From Macrococcoides epidermidis (GTDB taxonomy: Bacteria > Bacillota > Bacilli > Staphylococcales > Staphylococcaceae): 64,000 nt of DNA. The DNA lies in NCBI RefSeq assembly GCF_042659445.1, contig NZ_JBHSSR010000001.1. One strand, written 5' to 3'. A program made the position numbers and the translations under genes. Of this stretch, positions 44,182 to 52,110 are shown piece after piece (within the stretch, counting starts at the first letter, position 1; each line of letters starts with the position of its first letter). Under the pieces are notes generated by a model that made no database searches, was not told where the DNA came from, and saw only the letters and a list, made by a program, of their open reading frames with translations.

Positions 44182-45444
44182 TTATGCCTTATGACCAGCG
44201 ATAAGACCATTGCGCTTCATCGCCGTGCCTTGCTCTGTATACGAAACTGCACGCAAGACGCTATTCTTCCCAAAACGTATCTTTAGCTGATCTACAGTCT
44301 TTTCCAGTCTCTCTTGTTTCTCACGTTCAAACTCATCGACAAAGAGCGATAACTGACGATCTTCCTCACGAATAAAGTTCGTAAGTGAAATATTTACTGT
44401 ACGATACATACGCTTCTTATCACATAACTGCATCATAAATCCCCATACAACCTGAAAGATATCAGTGGTTAAATTCGTACCTTCAGATAATGTATAACTT
44501 TTATTCACTTTCCCTTCATCACTATAACCAATAGTAAAAGAAATCGTACGTGCAATCATATTGTCGGCACGTAGTCTGAATGTTACTTCTTCAACATGTT
44601 CTAACACGACAGCACGTAGTTCATCGAAACGGTAATCACGCATTAAAATCTGACTTTTATTAATAGAGGGTTTATAAATATGATGTTTCTCTCGAATTAA
44701 ACTTGAATCGATTCCATTCGCATGTAAATGCAGATCCACTCCGATAATACCGAAATCGCGCTTTAAATAATGATGCGGATAATTAGCAAGCTGCCCAATC
44801 GTAAATATTCCCTTTTGATTGAGTTTCTTCTCGGTACGACGATTAATTCCCCAGAACTTACTTAACGGCTCAATCGACCACATCTTTGCCGGTACATCTT
44901 CGTAATGCCACTCAGCAATACCATCCGGTTGTTTCTTTGCCTCCATATCCAGTGCAATCTTGCTGAGTAAGACATTATCCCCTATTCCCACGGCACATTG
45001 AATTTGCGTCTTATCATAAATCTCCTGTTTAATCTTTAAGGCAAGCGCATACGGACTTTCTGCGTATAGTTTATAACTCTTTGTAACATCCATAAAAAAT
45101 TCATCGATACTATATTGATGGTAATCCTCCGGTGCAACATACTGCAGTGAAATCTCAGCAATTTGACTGGCAACTTTCAGGTAAGTGTTCATCGATGGAT
45201 TGATAATATAGATATCAGAACGATGAGGTATTTCAAATAAACGTGAACCGGTCTTTATCCCCATTGCTTTTAGAGGTGGTGTAGCAGCAAGCACAACAGA
45301 CCCCTGTCGTTTCGTATCAGCGACAACAGCGAGCTTTGTTGTCATAGGATCAAGTCCTTTCATGATGCAAGAAACACTCGCAAAGAAACTCTTCTGGTCA
45401 ATACAGAGTACATTCCTTTTCTCGCACAGACTGTAATCATACAT
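44182..45444 (-). CDS. Y-family DNA polymerase (UmuC-like)
   Basis: A 420-aa translesion polymerase of the UmuC/ImpB/SamB group. Metal-binding motifs LCIDQKSFFASV (Asp near residue 16) and YSIDEFFMDV (about 106-115), with the palm and thumb pattern GIGDNVLLSKIALDMEAK and WGINRRTEKKL (HhH). The open frame extends to 45495, but AGAGGGTG fixes the ATG at 45444. Two LexA-type boxes sit over its promoter, so it is damage-inducible. Its 3' end is the attachment site of the neighbouring relic element. Confidence 0.9.
   Translation of the reverse strand: MYDYSLCEKRNVLCIDQKSFFASVSCIMKGLDPMTTKLAVVADTKRQGSVVLAATPPLKAMGIKTGSRLFEIPHRSDIYIINPSMNTYLKVASQIAEISLQYVAPEDYHQYSIDEFFMDVTKSYKLYAESPYALALKIKQEIYDKTQIQCAVGIGDNVLLSKIALDMEAKKQPDGIAEWHYEDVPAKMWSIEPLSKFWGINRRTEKKLNQKGIFTIGQLANYPHHYLKRDFGIIGVDLHLHANGIDSSLIREKHHIYKPSINKSQILMRDYRFDELRAVVLEHVEEVTFRLRADNMIARTISFTIGYSDEGKVNKSYTLSEGTNLTTDIFQVVWGFMMQLCDKKRMYRTVNISLTNFIREEDRQLSLFVDEFEREKQERLEKTVDQLKIRFGKNSVLRAVSYTEQGTAMKRNGLIAGHKA
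44183..44199. repeat. Attachment-site copy at the umuC 3' end
   Basis: TATGCCTTATGACCAGC, overlapping the stop codon (TAA, minus strand) and codons for the terminal GHKA of the umuC-like gene. Insertion here leaves the gene intact, as is common for integrative elements. Confidence 0.75.
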
Positions 45445-45480
45445 ATTAAGCACCCTCTTATAATCTTTGATGATATATTT

Positions 45481-45529
45481 ATCATACCAGAACATACGTT
45501 CTATTTCAATAAAAATAGAACGTATGTTC
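45481..45529 (-). promoter_or_regulatory. umuC promoter with two LexA (SOS) boxes
   Basis: On the minus strand TTGAAA (complement of 45504-45509), a 17-bp spacer and TATGAT (complement of 45481-45486). GAACATACGTTC (45490-45501) fills the spacer and GAACGTATGTTC (45518-45529) lies 28 bp upstream; both match the Gram-positive LexA consensus GAAC-N4-GTTC. Confidence 0.88.
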
Positions 45530-45540
45530 TTGTTTTGTAT

Positions 45541-45571
45541 AAATAAAAAAGTAGCCTTTATAGACTACTTT
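45541..45571 (-). terminator. Terminator of the DUF4143 ATPase gene
   Basis: Arms AAAGTAG (45548-45554) and CTACTTT (45565-45571); on the minus strand the hairpin is followed by TTTTATTT, just past the stop at 45580. Confidence 0.8.
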
Positions 45572-45579
45572 GGACAGGG

Positions 45580-46797
45580 TTAAATGGCGCAAATAGGATA
45601 AGTAATCGTATCATAAGCTAAATAACTTTTTTGTTGAACAAAGCTTAAAATCATTTGATTACCAATTGAAAAGCCTTCAGCTTTCTCTAAAACAGCCATA
45701 TTTTTGGCCATTTTTAATGTTGGCATCGATGTTTTTTTTATTTCAACTGGATACAAAACACCATCTTCTTCAATAATGACATCAATCTCTTTCATATCTC
45801 TATCACGATAGAACATTATAGGTACATTAGTTATACCTGCATTATTAAAAGACTTAATGATCTCAGAAATCACGAATGTCTCAAGAATTTCTCCACTCAT
45901 TGCACCATTCATTAGTGTTTCTGGTGTTTTCCATTTCAGTAGATAACAAACAAGCCCTGTATCTTTAAAATATAACATCGGTGTTTTAATAACACGGGTC
46001 AATCTATTATTAGAAAAAGGTTGTAAAAGATATATAATACCTGATGTTTCAAGTACACTAATCCAACTTTTGATTGTCTTAATATCAACACCAATTTCAT
46101 TTGCAATCGTGTTGTAATTCAACATTTGAGCAGTACGTGCAGCTAATGCCGTTAAAAATTGAGAAAATAGATTTAAATCTTTAACATTAAGCAAATCACG
46201 GACATCTCGTTCAATATATGTTTTTACATAAGAAGCATAATACATGTCCCAATCGAGATTTTCGTTCTTATACAGTTCAGGTAAACTTCCCCGCTGAATG
46301 ATACGCCACATCTCACTTAATTCAACATATTTTCTTTTTGCAGCAATAAAATCTTTATTTGGAATAAATGGTGATAACATATCATCACCAACAATTTCAC
46401 GTGTAGACAGACCATTCATTTCAATAATACCAACGCGACCTGCTAAGGACTCAGAAATATTACGCATTAAACTAAATCCTTGAGAACCTGTTAAAATATA
46501 TTGTCCATAATCATCGTTTTGATCAACGAGTCTTTTAATTTCTATAAATAATTCAGGTGCATATTGCACTTCATCAATGATTAATTTCCCAGGATGATTC
46601 ATAAAAAAAAGCTTTGGATCTTCTTTCGCAAGATTCAATTCGAATAAATCATCTAAAGTGACATATTCGTAATCATCACCAAATAAATGCTTCAATACAG
46701 TAGATTTACCGACCTGTCGTGGTCCAGTAATTAAAGCAACTTTAAAATTTTGTTGAACTTTTAGCAATGTATCTTCAATTGTTCTATGGATATACAT
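45580..46797 (-). CDS. ATP-binding protein with DUF4143 domain
   Basis: A 405-aa AAA_14/DUF4143 protein. Walker A GPRQVGKS (about residues 25-32), Walker B KLIIDEVQYAPELF, then sensor TGSQGFSLM, a middle winged helix (NYNTIANEIGVDIKTIKSWISVLETSGII) and a C-terminal nuclease-like fold with EIDVIIEEDGVLYPVEIKK (PD-(D/E)xK pattern: D, E-x-K). The family is widespread and function is unproven; toxin, defence and DNA-mobility roles have been suggested. The ATG at 46797 follows GGAGGTGG. Two palindromes upstream are likely control sites. Confidence 0.85.
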   Translation of the reverse strand: MYIHRTIEDTLLKVQQNFKVALITGPRQVGKSTVLKHLFGDDYEYVTLDDLFELNLAKEDPKLFFMNHPGKLIIDEVQYAPELFIEIKRLVDQNDDYGQYILTGSQGFSLMRNISESLAGRVGIIEMNGLSTREIVGDDMLSPFIPNKDFIAAKRKYVELSEMWRIIQRGSLPELYKNENLDWDMYYASYVKTYIERDVRDLLNVKDLNLFSQFLTALAARTAQMLNYNTIANEIGVDIKTIKSWISVLETSGIIYLLQPFSNNRLTRVIKTPMLYFKDTGLVCYLLKWKTPETLMNGAMSGEILETFVISEIIKSFNNAGITNVPIMFYRDRDMKEIDVIIEEDGVLYPVEIKKTSMPTLKMAKNMAVLEKAEGFSIGNQMILSFVQQKSYLAYDTITYPICAI

Positions 46798-46807
46798 TAA
46801 GCCACCT

Positions 46808-46907
46808 CCGGCAAATATGGAATACAAATCCATATTAGCCGAAAAAAACATAAAAATCAATCAAAAAAGTTCGGCAAATATGGAATACAACTCTATATTT
46901 GCCGGAA
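46808..46907 (-). promoter_or_regulatory. Tandem palindromes before the DUF4143 ATPase gene
   Basis: Two related imperfect palindromes, 46808-46843 and 46871-46907, share CGGCAAATATGGAATACAA and end in ATATT-GCCG. The gene-proximal one abuts the Shine-Dalgarno (complement of 46804-46808), so it can also form an mRNA hairpin touching the ribosome site. Confidence 0.6.
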
Positions 46908-46916
46908 TAAATGTGA

Positions 46917-47366
46917 TTAACATTTAAATCTTTCTATTTTCTTTTTAAAACACACGATTCTATTAGTTTCTTCAAACCCTAATTTTTCGTGCATTAAAAT
47001 ACTATCTATATTTGTTAACTCACAATCGCTCGCAAATTCAGTACAGCCCTTATCTTTGGCAAAATGCTCACATGCTTCAATAAGTTCTCTTGCGATACCT
47101 TGATTTCTATAATCAGGAGAGACATAAATACCTTCAAGAAAACCTACCGGACTTGAATCTGTCCCTTCAACATAATCAACACGCAAACTGACATGCGCAA
47201 AACCTACATCCAGATGATTGTCATGATACAGAAATACACGTTGATTATCATGATGGATTAAAGACTTAAATTCATCTATTAAATCTTCATATATATTGTC
47301 CGGCCATAGTCTTAAAGCAAGGTTGGTGACGGTATCTAACTTTTCTAACGTCAAAGGTTGAATCAT
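46917..47366 (-). CDS. GNAT acetyltransferase, AAC(6')-like
   Basis: A 149-aa GNAT protein resembling aminoglycoside 6'-N-acetyltransferases: LWPDN-x-DLIDEF near the start, GFLEGIYVSPDYRNQGIARELIEACEHFAKDKGC (acetyl-CoA loop RNQGIA), and FASDCELTNIDSILMHEKLGFEETNRIVCFKKKI, which follows the SD-x-x-N-x-x-S-x-x-x-H-x-x-LGF-E-E pattern of AAC(6')-I enzymes. Acetylation of aminoglycosides is plausible but not shown. AAGGAGG sets the ATG at 47366; coupled by ATGA overlap to the GNAT gene upstream. Confidence 0.78.
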   Translation of the reverse strand: MIQPLTLEKLDTVTNLALRLWPDNIYEDLIDEFKSLIHHDNQRVFLYHDNHLDVGFAHVSLRVDYVEGTDSSPVGFLEGIYVSPDYRNQGIARELIEACEHFAKDKGCTEFASDCELTNIDSILMHEKLGFEETNRIVCFKKKIERFKC

Positions 47367-47893
47367 ACAGACGCCTCCTTGATATCCACAATCCAAACAG
47401 CATAATGATCTCCTACATCCCAGTAATCTTTAAAGAAATACGTAGGTTGACCAAATTTACGCGTCCATGTGGCCATTGATTTCTTATAACCACAGTCAAA
47501 ACAGTACGAATCGACACCCTGCTCTTTAATAAACTGTGTTAAAAGCGTGATAAGCTGACTACCTATTCCTCTACTCTGATAATCAGGGTGTATGTATAAT
47601 GTCCCCATCTCTTTTAATCCATCAACTTTATCTCCGACAAGCTCCGTGATCATTTGATTAGGTGTATAGAACCCAATGATTCCAACAACAACATCGCCAT
47701 CCTTAGCGACGATAAACATATCATCTGAACCATTAAAATAACGATTGATATAGGTCATCTTTTTATTAATTTCGTTAATAAGGTCTTCATCATCATCAAC
47801 GCCATTGTTTAAAAATGTATGTGAAATAACATGTTTAAAGTAGTCTTTTAATTGATTAACGTCTTTGTATTGTAATTGTTCATATGAAATCAT
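47363..47893 (-). CDS. GNAT family acetyltransferase
   Basis: A 176-aa GNAT protein with the acetyl-CoA-binding motif YQSRGIGSQLI (about residues 111-121) preceded by GTLYIHPD, and an unusual Cys/Trp-rich end (YCFDCGYKKSMATWTRKFGQPTYFFKDYWD). The substrate is unknown. First gene of a two-gene operon with the AAC(6')-like gene; AGGAG precedes the ATG. Confidence 0.82.
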   Translation of the reverse strand: MISYEQLQYKDVNQLKDYFKHVISHTFLNNGVDDDEDLINEINKKMTYINRYFNGSDDMFIVAKDGDVVVGIIGFYTPNQMITELVGDKVDGLKEMGTLYIHPDYQSRGIGSQLITLLTQFIKEQGVDSYCFDCGYKKSMATWTRKFGQPTYFFKDYWDVGDHYAVWIVDIKEASV

Positions 47894-47967
47894 AAGCCTC
47901 TCTCCTAATGATTTGATTGTTATCTTTATAATAATAGAAAACAGAATAAATAAAAAATGAAGTTAGC

Positions 47968-48010
47968 TTCAAATCTACTAAAATATCCGTAAAAATGAAG
48001 TTAACTTCAT
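47968..48010. repeat. Two TGAAGTTA(A/G)CTTCA palindromes
   Basis: TGAAGTTAGCTTCA (47968-47981) and ATGAAGTTAACTTCAT (47995-48010), about 28 bp apart. On the minus strand each is followed by T5-T6, so they may be tandem terminators of the DUF1648 gene; they could also be operators for the GNAT operon. Confidence 0.6.
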
Positions 48011-48019
48011 ATTAAAACA

Positions 48020-49117
48020 TTATGAGAAAATTGTAATTACAATTAGTATAGCAATCGGTAATCCAAGTAAAATAAACGCTATAAACCAAGACATCGGTCT
48101 TGCCATATTTAATGTCATCCCCATTTCTGAAAGCTTAGGTACCCAGACATTCAGATCATTAGGATTATAGTAGAATAGTCCGAAAATATAATGATTCTCA
48201 TTGTAATATGGCGCTTTATCTGAAGTGGCTATGGCTTGACGATACTTCTTGCTTTCCGAAATTTGTAAATAGATACACGCCACTGTAATTAAAAGCAGCA
48301 TTCCAATCAGCATCATCATGATACCATTCGGCAAATAATTATCATTATACACTGCAGGTCGAATAAAGATTAATATAAATAATAAGGTCATCGTAAATGA
48401 AATAAGGTGAATCATCATACTGTTAATCAGCTTAGAATTTTTTATAAAATTGATAGAAGCATCTTTTACAGCAGGATTTACAGTTGTATTGAAAAAGCTT
48501 GTCCCCTTTGAACTTGCCCAAAGTGATAATAATATGGCTAATCCAAGTAATCCTGGTGAAAACACGCTAAAGAAATTCTTTTGACTGAAATCATCAGCTA
48601 CACCCTTAAAATTCCAATGTGTAGCGATCGTTTCAGGTATCTTATCATAATTTAATGCAACAAATATAAATGCAACAATAAATGCGATTAACTGCATTAT
48701 AAATAGAACATTCGGAAGTGATGTACTTTCTGTCATTAAACGTGTGTCTGTCGCTTTCACTACTTTAATATCTTTCATCCACTCTTCGTTTAACTTTACG
48801 GCTTTCAAATGATCATGAGCACTTTTATAGATAATAATTGCACCGATAATAAGAACGTGAAGCAATACAACAAAGCTTAATAAAGCTGCAGAATGACTGG
48901 CAAATAAATAAATTACTATAAATAATAGTGCTACAGCAATGGCTAACATTAAAATTTGCTTTCTGTATTGTGCCTTTACCGTCTCAATTGCACCATTATC
49001 TGTTTCACTCTCAGGCACAAAGACACTAAATATTATATTACGACGAACGAAACGACCATTCAATAAGAACAATAAGCCGGTTAAAAATAATATGCCACTA
49101 AGTAATAAACCTTCCAT
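48020..49117 (-). CDS. DUF1648/DUF5808 membrane protein
   Basis: A 365-aa integral membrane protein with about eight hydrophobic segments, a central DUF1648-type motif (NYDKIPETIATHWNFKGVADDFSQKNFFSVFSPGLLGL) and a DUF5808-like segment (YNENHYIFGLFYYNPNDLNVWVPK). Such proteins are commonly encoded with YtrA-type GntR regulators, as here (2 bases after the regulator's stop), and are linked to envelope-stress responses. The ribosome site is GGGAGAGGG. No catalytic residues are evident. Confidence 0.82.
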   Translation of the reverse strand: MEGLLLSGILFLTGLLFLLNGRFVRRNIIFSVFVPESETDNGAIETVKAQYRKQILMLAIAVALLFIVIYLFASHSAALLSFVVLLHVLIIGAIIIYKSAHDHLKAVKLNEEWMKDIKVVKATDTRLMTESTSLPNVLFIMQLIAFIVAFIFVALNYDKIPETIATHWNFKGVADDFSQKNFFSVFSPGLLGLAILLSLWASSKGTSFFNTTVNPAVKDASINFIKNSKLINSMMIHLISFTMTLLFILIFIRPAVYNDNYLPNGIMMMLIGMLLLITVACIYLQISESKKYRQAIATSDKAPYYNENHYIFGLFYYNPNDLNVWVPKLSEMGMTLNMARPMSWFIAFILLGLPIAILIVITIFS

Positions 49118-49119
49118 GA

Positions 49120-49488
49120 TTAACCCTCTCCCTCTTTAATTAATCTCAGTAAATCAGCTACATCCAGTTGTTTGCACTTTGCTTCATCAATAATCGGTTT
49201 CAAACGACTTATTAAATCTTCCCGTTCAACTTTTGTCGCAGCCTTTAAAGCATCAGGATGAATTATCGCTCCGGACTTCGGCTGCACAAGAATCAACTGT
49301 TTCTCCTCCAGATAATGATAGGCTTTGTTCACCGTATGCATATTAATCTGAAGACTCTTCGCAAATGCACGACCAGAAGGTAATGGATCATAAGGTACGA
49401 CATTCCCTTCTGCAATATGATGAATCATTTGATTGGCAAGCTGTAAATAAACCGGTACACTACTCGTTTCATCAATCTCTATATACAT
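49120..49488 (-). CDS. GntR family regulator, YtrA type
   Basis: A 122-aa regulator: N-terminal winged HTH (VPVYLQLANQMIHHIAEGNV...LPSGRAFAKSLQINMHTVNKAYHYLEEKQLI) with a short C-terminal helical dimerisation tail, the YtrA layout. YtrA proteins repress their own transporter/envelope operon and respond to cell-wall antibiotics. Its target is probably this operon, through the palindrome at 49501-49523. Confidence 0.87.
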   Translation of the reverse strand: MYIEIDETSSVPVYLQLANQMIHHIAEGNVVPYDPLPSGRAFAKSLQINMHTVNKAYHYLEEKQLILVQPKSGAIIHPDALKAATKVEREDLISRLKPIIDEAKCKQLDVADLLRLIKEGEG

Positions 49489-49500
49489 TAAACCACCTCT

Positions 49501-49523
49501 CTGTTATACAAAGTATAGAACAG
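49501..49523 (-). promoter_or_regulatory. Probable YtrA operator
   Basis: CTGTTATAC and GTATAGAACAG form an imperfect dyad 12 bases before the gntR ATG. The half-site CTGTTATA recurs in the hairpin at 49544-49578. Confidence 0.55.
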
Positions 49524-49543
49524 ATTTAAAGGCAAAAATAAAA

Positions 49544-49578
49544 ACCAATCTGTTATACATTTATTATAACAGATTGGT
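49544..49578 (-). terminator. Terminator of the ParB-like gene, containing operator-like half-sites
   Basis: A perfect 14-bp stem (ACCAATCTGTTATA 49544-49557 with 49565-49578). On the minus strand it is followed by TTTTTATTTTT, 14 bases after the ParB-like stop. Confidence 0.88.
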
Positions 49579-49591
49579 GTAGGATTACAAG

Positions 49592-50053
49592 TTAGAAGTG
49601 TTTCATGACTTCTTCGTGAGTATAGGTTACTTTATGGTTCAAATGCTCACGATAAGCAATATCAGCATCACGAGCATCCTGAATATCTTCCATATGATTT
49701 TGACATCTCTCAATCCACAGTTTTTCAAACGCTACTTCTCCTAGAATGCGATCGGATAAGTCATTAATATGATCAATATTTTCTTGTTCACACCACTTAA
49801 TACAATCCAGATATAATTGCATCTCTACTGATGTATTATCAATATCATAAATTTCAACAGGGATATCAATAATCCCTTTTTGAAAAGCAATGAAACAACG
49901 TGTATGACCATCAACGATGTAAAATTGATTGTCATACTGAATTACTGAAATTATTGTATTTTTGACAGAAACATCATCCAGCCATTCACTTACCTCATTC
50001 ACTTTACGTTGATTCAAATAAAGTTGAGTAAGCTTTATATCATTAATATTCAT
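49592..50053 (-). CDS. ParB/Srx-like domain protein
   Basis: A 153-aa protein with the ParB N-terminal/sulfiredoxin-like fold: an N-terminal IKLTQLYLNQRKVNEVSEWL, then QFYIVDGHTRCFIAFQKGI with the nucleotide-binding DGHTR, and a helical C-terminal half. No HTH or centromere-binding domain, so it is not a partition ParB. Stand-alone proteins of this type may act as CTPases or kinases; no specific function is assigned. Confidence 0.75.
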   Translation of the reverse strand: MNINDIKLTQLYLNQRKVNEVSEWLDDVSVKNTIISVIQYDNQFYIVDGHTRCFIAFQKGIIDIPVEIYDIDNTSVEMQLYLDCIKWCEQENIDHINDLSDRILGEVAFEKLWIERCQNHMEDIQDARDADIAYREHLNHKVTYTHEEVMKHF

Positions 50054-50175
50054 GAAATAATCACATCCTATTAAGAGTGTAGTTCACTAATATAGTATCA
50101 TGAATCGATTGAAATATTACTCATTTAATATGAAAATTAGAAACATCCAACCTAAATAAACATAAATATTTACGT

Positions 50176-51789
50176 TTATTCAGCTTTTTTCTGCTTCGCA
50201 TAACTATAATTTCCTAAATACATGTTTACATTTTTATCTTCAATCCAATAAGTAACATCAAAAAACTTATCAAGAAAATATCTATCGTGCGAAACAGCGA
50301 TAATCGTTCCTTCGAATTTATCTAAAGCATCTTCTAATATTTCTTTAGATTCAATGTCTAAGTGGTTCGTAGGTTCATCGAGAATGAGTACATTAAAATC
50401 ATTCGACATAATTTGTGCCCATCGTAAACGCATCTTCTCACCACCACTTAAATCTTTCACTTTTTTAAATACGTCATAACCATAGAATAAATAGCCAGCG
50501 AGATGATTACGAGCCTCACCTTCTGTGACTGATGCGTATGCACGATACGCGTCTAAAACAGTATCATTGTCTTCAGTAAAATGATGTTGTGATAGATAAC
50601 CAATCTTAATATTAGGTGCAATAATGATTTCGCCTTCATCAGGAAAAACATCCTCTAACATCATTTTTATTAACGTACTTTTTCCTGTACCATTGGCTCC
50701 AACAATAGAAATCCTATCATTTTTTCTGATTTTCATATTTACATCTTCAAACAATATATCATCATACATTTTGGCAACATCAATTAAAGTGAACACATCT
50801 TTAGAAGATTTGTCTGCACTTTGAATATCAAGCTGCATTGTTTTAGCATCAATAATCGGTTTCTTTTTTATTTCTATTCTAGCCAAAGCTTTTTCCATAC
50901 TTTTTGCGCGACGATGCATTGCGGCATTTGGTGGTACAGCTTGATTCGCCCATATTTTTAATTGTTTGATCTGTGCTTTCATCTTTTGAATTTTCTTCTG
51001 TTGATTTTTGTATTCTTCATACTCCCTTAAGATTCTATCTTCTTTTTCTTTTATGAAGTAAGAATAATTTCCGTGATAAATATGCAGCGCTTGTTGATCT
51101 ATCTCTAATATTTTACTCACCGTCTCATCAAGAAAATAACGGTCATGAGAAATAATAATAACAGCACCTGTATAATTTTTAATAAATTGCGTTAACCATT
51201 CAATACTATCGATATCCAGATGATTTGTCGGTTCATCCAGTAGTAATAATTCCGGTGATTGAAGTAATAACATGGCTAAACCAACTTTAGTACGTTCTCC
51301 ACCTGAAAGCTGTGACCAAAGTCTATCGGCCAATGGATTAATTTTAAGACCGTGCATTACAAAGTTGATTTTACTATCCTTTTCATACCCACCTAGTACT
51401 TCAAACTGCTCTTGTATATTGGCATATTGAACTAAAATCTTTTCAAGATTATCAGGGTTACTTGCCATTTTTAATTCTAATGCTTTCATTTTCTTCTCTA
51501 TTACATCAAGATCAATAAAAGTTTGTGCAAAACATGAATAAACATCCATATCATCCGGGAATTTTGGGATTTGGCTCAAAATACCAACTCGTATATCTTT
51601 TGATAAACTAATAAAACCACTATCAGGACGCTCTTCTCCTGAAATGAGTTTGAATAAGGTTGTTTTACCTTCACCATTTCTGCCGATAAGACCAATACGA
51701 TCATTATCGTTTACCTCAAATTTAATATCCTCAAAAATCACATCACCTGTAAAAGATTTTGATACTTGGGCTACGTTTAAAATATTCAT
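50176..51789 (-). CDS. ABC-F family ATPase under leader-peptide control
   Basis: A 537-aa ABC-F protein: Walker A GRNGEGKT (about 37-44) and GANGTGKS; signatures LSGGERTK and LSGGEKMR; Walker B LLLLDEPTNHLDID and LILDEPTNHLDIE; interdomain linker with IKQLKIWANQAVPPNAAMHRRAKSMEKALARIE, the part that reaches the ribosomal P-site tRNA. The closest type is uncertain (YdiF-like or a resistance ABC-F), but the attenuator-type leader strongly suggests an antibiotic-inducible ribosome-protection gene. ATG 51789 with AGAGGAGAG. Confidence 0.82.
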   Translation of the reverse strand: MNILNVAQVSKSFTGDVIFEDIKFEVNDNDRIGLIGRNGEGKTTLFKLISGEERPDSGFISLSKDIRVGILSQIPKFPDDMDVYSCFAQTFIDLDVIEKKMKALELKMASNPDNLEKILVQYANIQEQFEVLGGYEKDSKINFVMHGLKINPLADRLWSQLSGGERTKVGLAMLLLQSPELLLLDEPTNHLDIDSIEWLTQFIKNYTGAVIIISHDRYFLDETVSKILEIDQQALHIYHGNYSYFIKEKEDRILREYEEYKNQQKKIQKMKAQIKQLKIWANQAVPPNAAMHRRAKSMEKALARIEIKKKPIIDAKTMQLDIQSADKSSKDVFTLIDVAKMYDDILFEDVNMKIRKNDRISIVGANGTGKSTLIKMMLEDVFPDEGEIIIAPNIKIGYLSQHHFTEDNDTVLDAYRAYASVTEGEARNHLAGYLFYGYDVFKKVKDLSGGEKMRLRWAQIMSNDFNVLILDEPTNHLDIESKEILEDALDKFEGTIIAVSHDRYFLDKFFDVTYWIEDKNVNMYLGNYSYAKQKKAE

Positions 51790-51796
51790 TTTTTCT

Positions 51797-51839
51797 CTCC
51801 TCTAGTTTGCTAGAGGAACCGTGTTTAGTATTCCTCTAG
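51797..51839 (-). promoter_or_regulatory. Three-segment RNA switch controlling the ABC-F Shine-Dalgarno
   Basis: In the mRNA, CTAGAGGAA (complement of 51831-51839) can pair with TTCCTCTAG (complement of 51810-51818; 9 bp, loop 12). That middle segment can instead pair with CTAGAGGAG (complement of 51797-51805; 8 bp, 4-base loop), which contains the ABC-F Shine-Dalgarno. The two folds exclude each other. The first segment lies within the last leader codons, so a ribosome stalled upstream would free the ABC-F gene for translation. Confidence 0.8.
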
Positions 51840-51950
51840 AAGTTGTACTTGCTTAAAAAAGGGCAGACTCCACCAATTTTTAATTTCAAACGCAAATTTC
51901 CCACGTACCGTTAAAACAAAACGCATACGCTTCGCAACTTCTAAAAACAA
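51825..51950 (-). CDS. Leader peptide of the ABC-F gene
   Basis: A 41-codon ORF starting at TTG 51950, 8 bases after GGAGG (complement of 51959-51963), and ending at TAA 51825-51827. The product starts MFLEVAKRMRFVLTVRGKF, has a Trp-Trp and Phe-Phe rich middle (KNWWSLPFFKQ), and ends LLEEY. An internal ATG at 51926 would give 33 aa but has a poor ribosome site. Its last codons overlap the first arm of the RNA switch. Not recognised as a known leader, but the arrangement is diagnostic of ribosome-mediated attenuation. Between 51990 and 52110 nothing further was found. Confidence 0.75.
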   Translation of the reverse strand: MFLEVAKRMRFVLTVRGKFAFEIKNWWSLPFFKQVQLLEEY

Positions 51951-51982
51951 TACCAACACCTCCGTTCGTAAAAATTAATTAT

Positions 51983-52011
51983 ATTATATAATAATTTTTA
52001 GAATATTTAAA
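51983..52011 (-). promoter_or_regulatory. Promoter of the ABC-F leader transcript
   Basis: TTTAAA (complement of 52006-52011), 17-bp spacer and TATAAT (complement of 51983-51988), about 30 bases upstream of the leader peptide. Confidence 0.55.
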
Positions 52012-52110
52012 TATTTATGATGAATAGTACCTGCAAAAACTTCAGAATAACCCTCACGATATTATTTACAGCTAAAAATGAGATTATATCAAAATTATAA
52101 ATAACCCAAA

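Noticed and set aside
50155..50180. Terminator after the ABC-F gene at 50176
   Set aside because: There is an AT-rich dyad (AATAAACATAAAT with ATTTACGTTTATT) but no T run on the minus strand, so no terminator is called.
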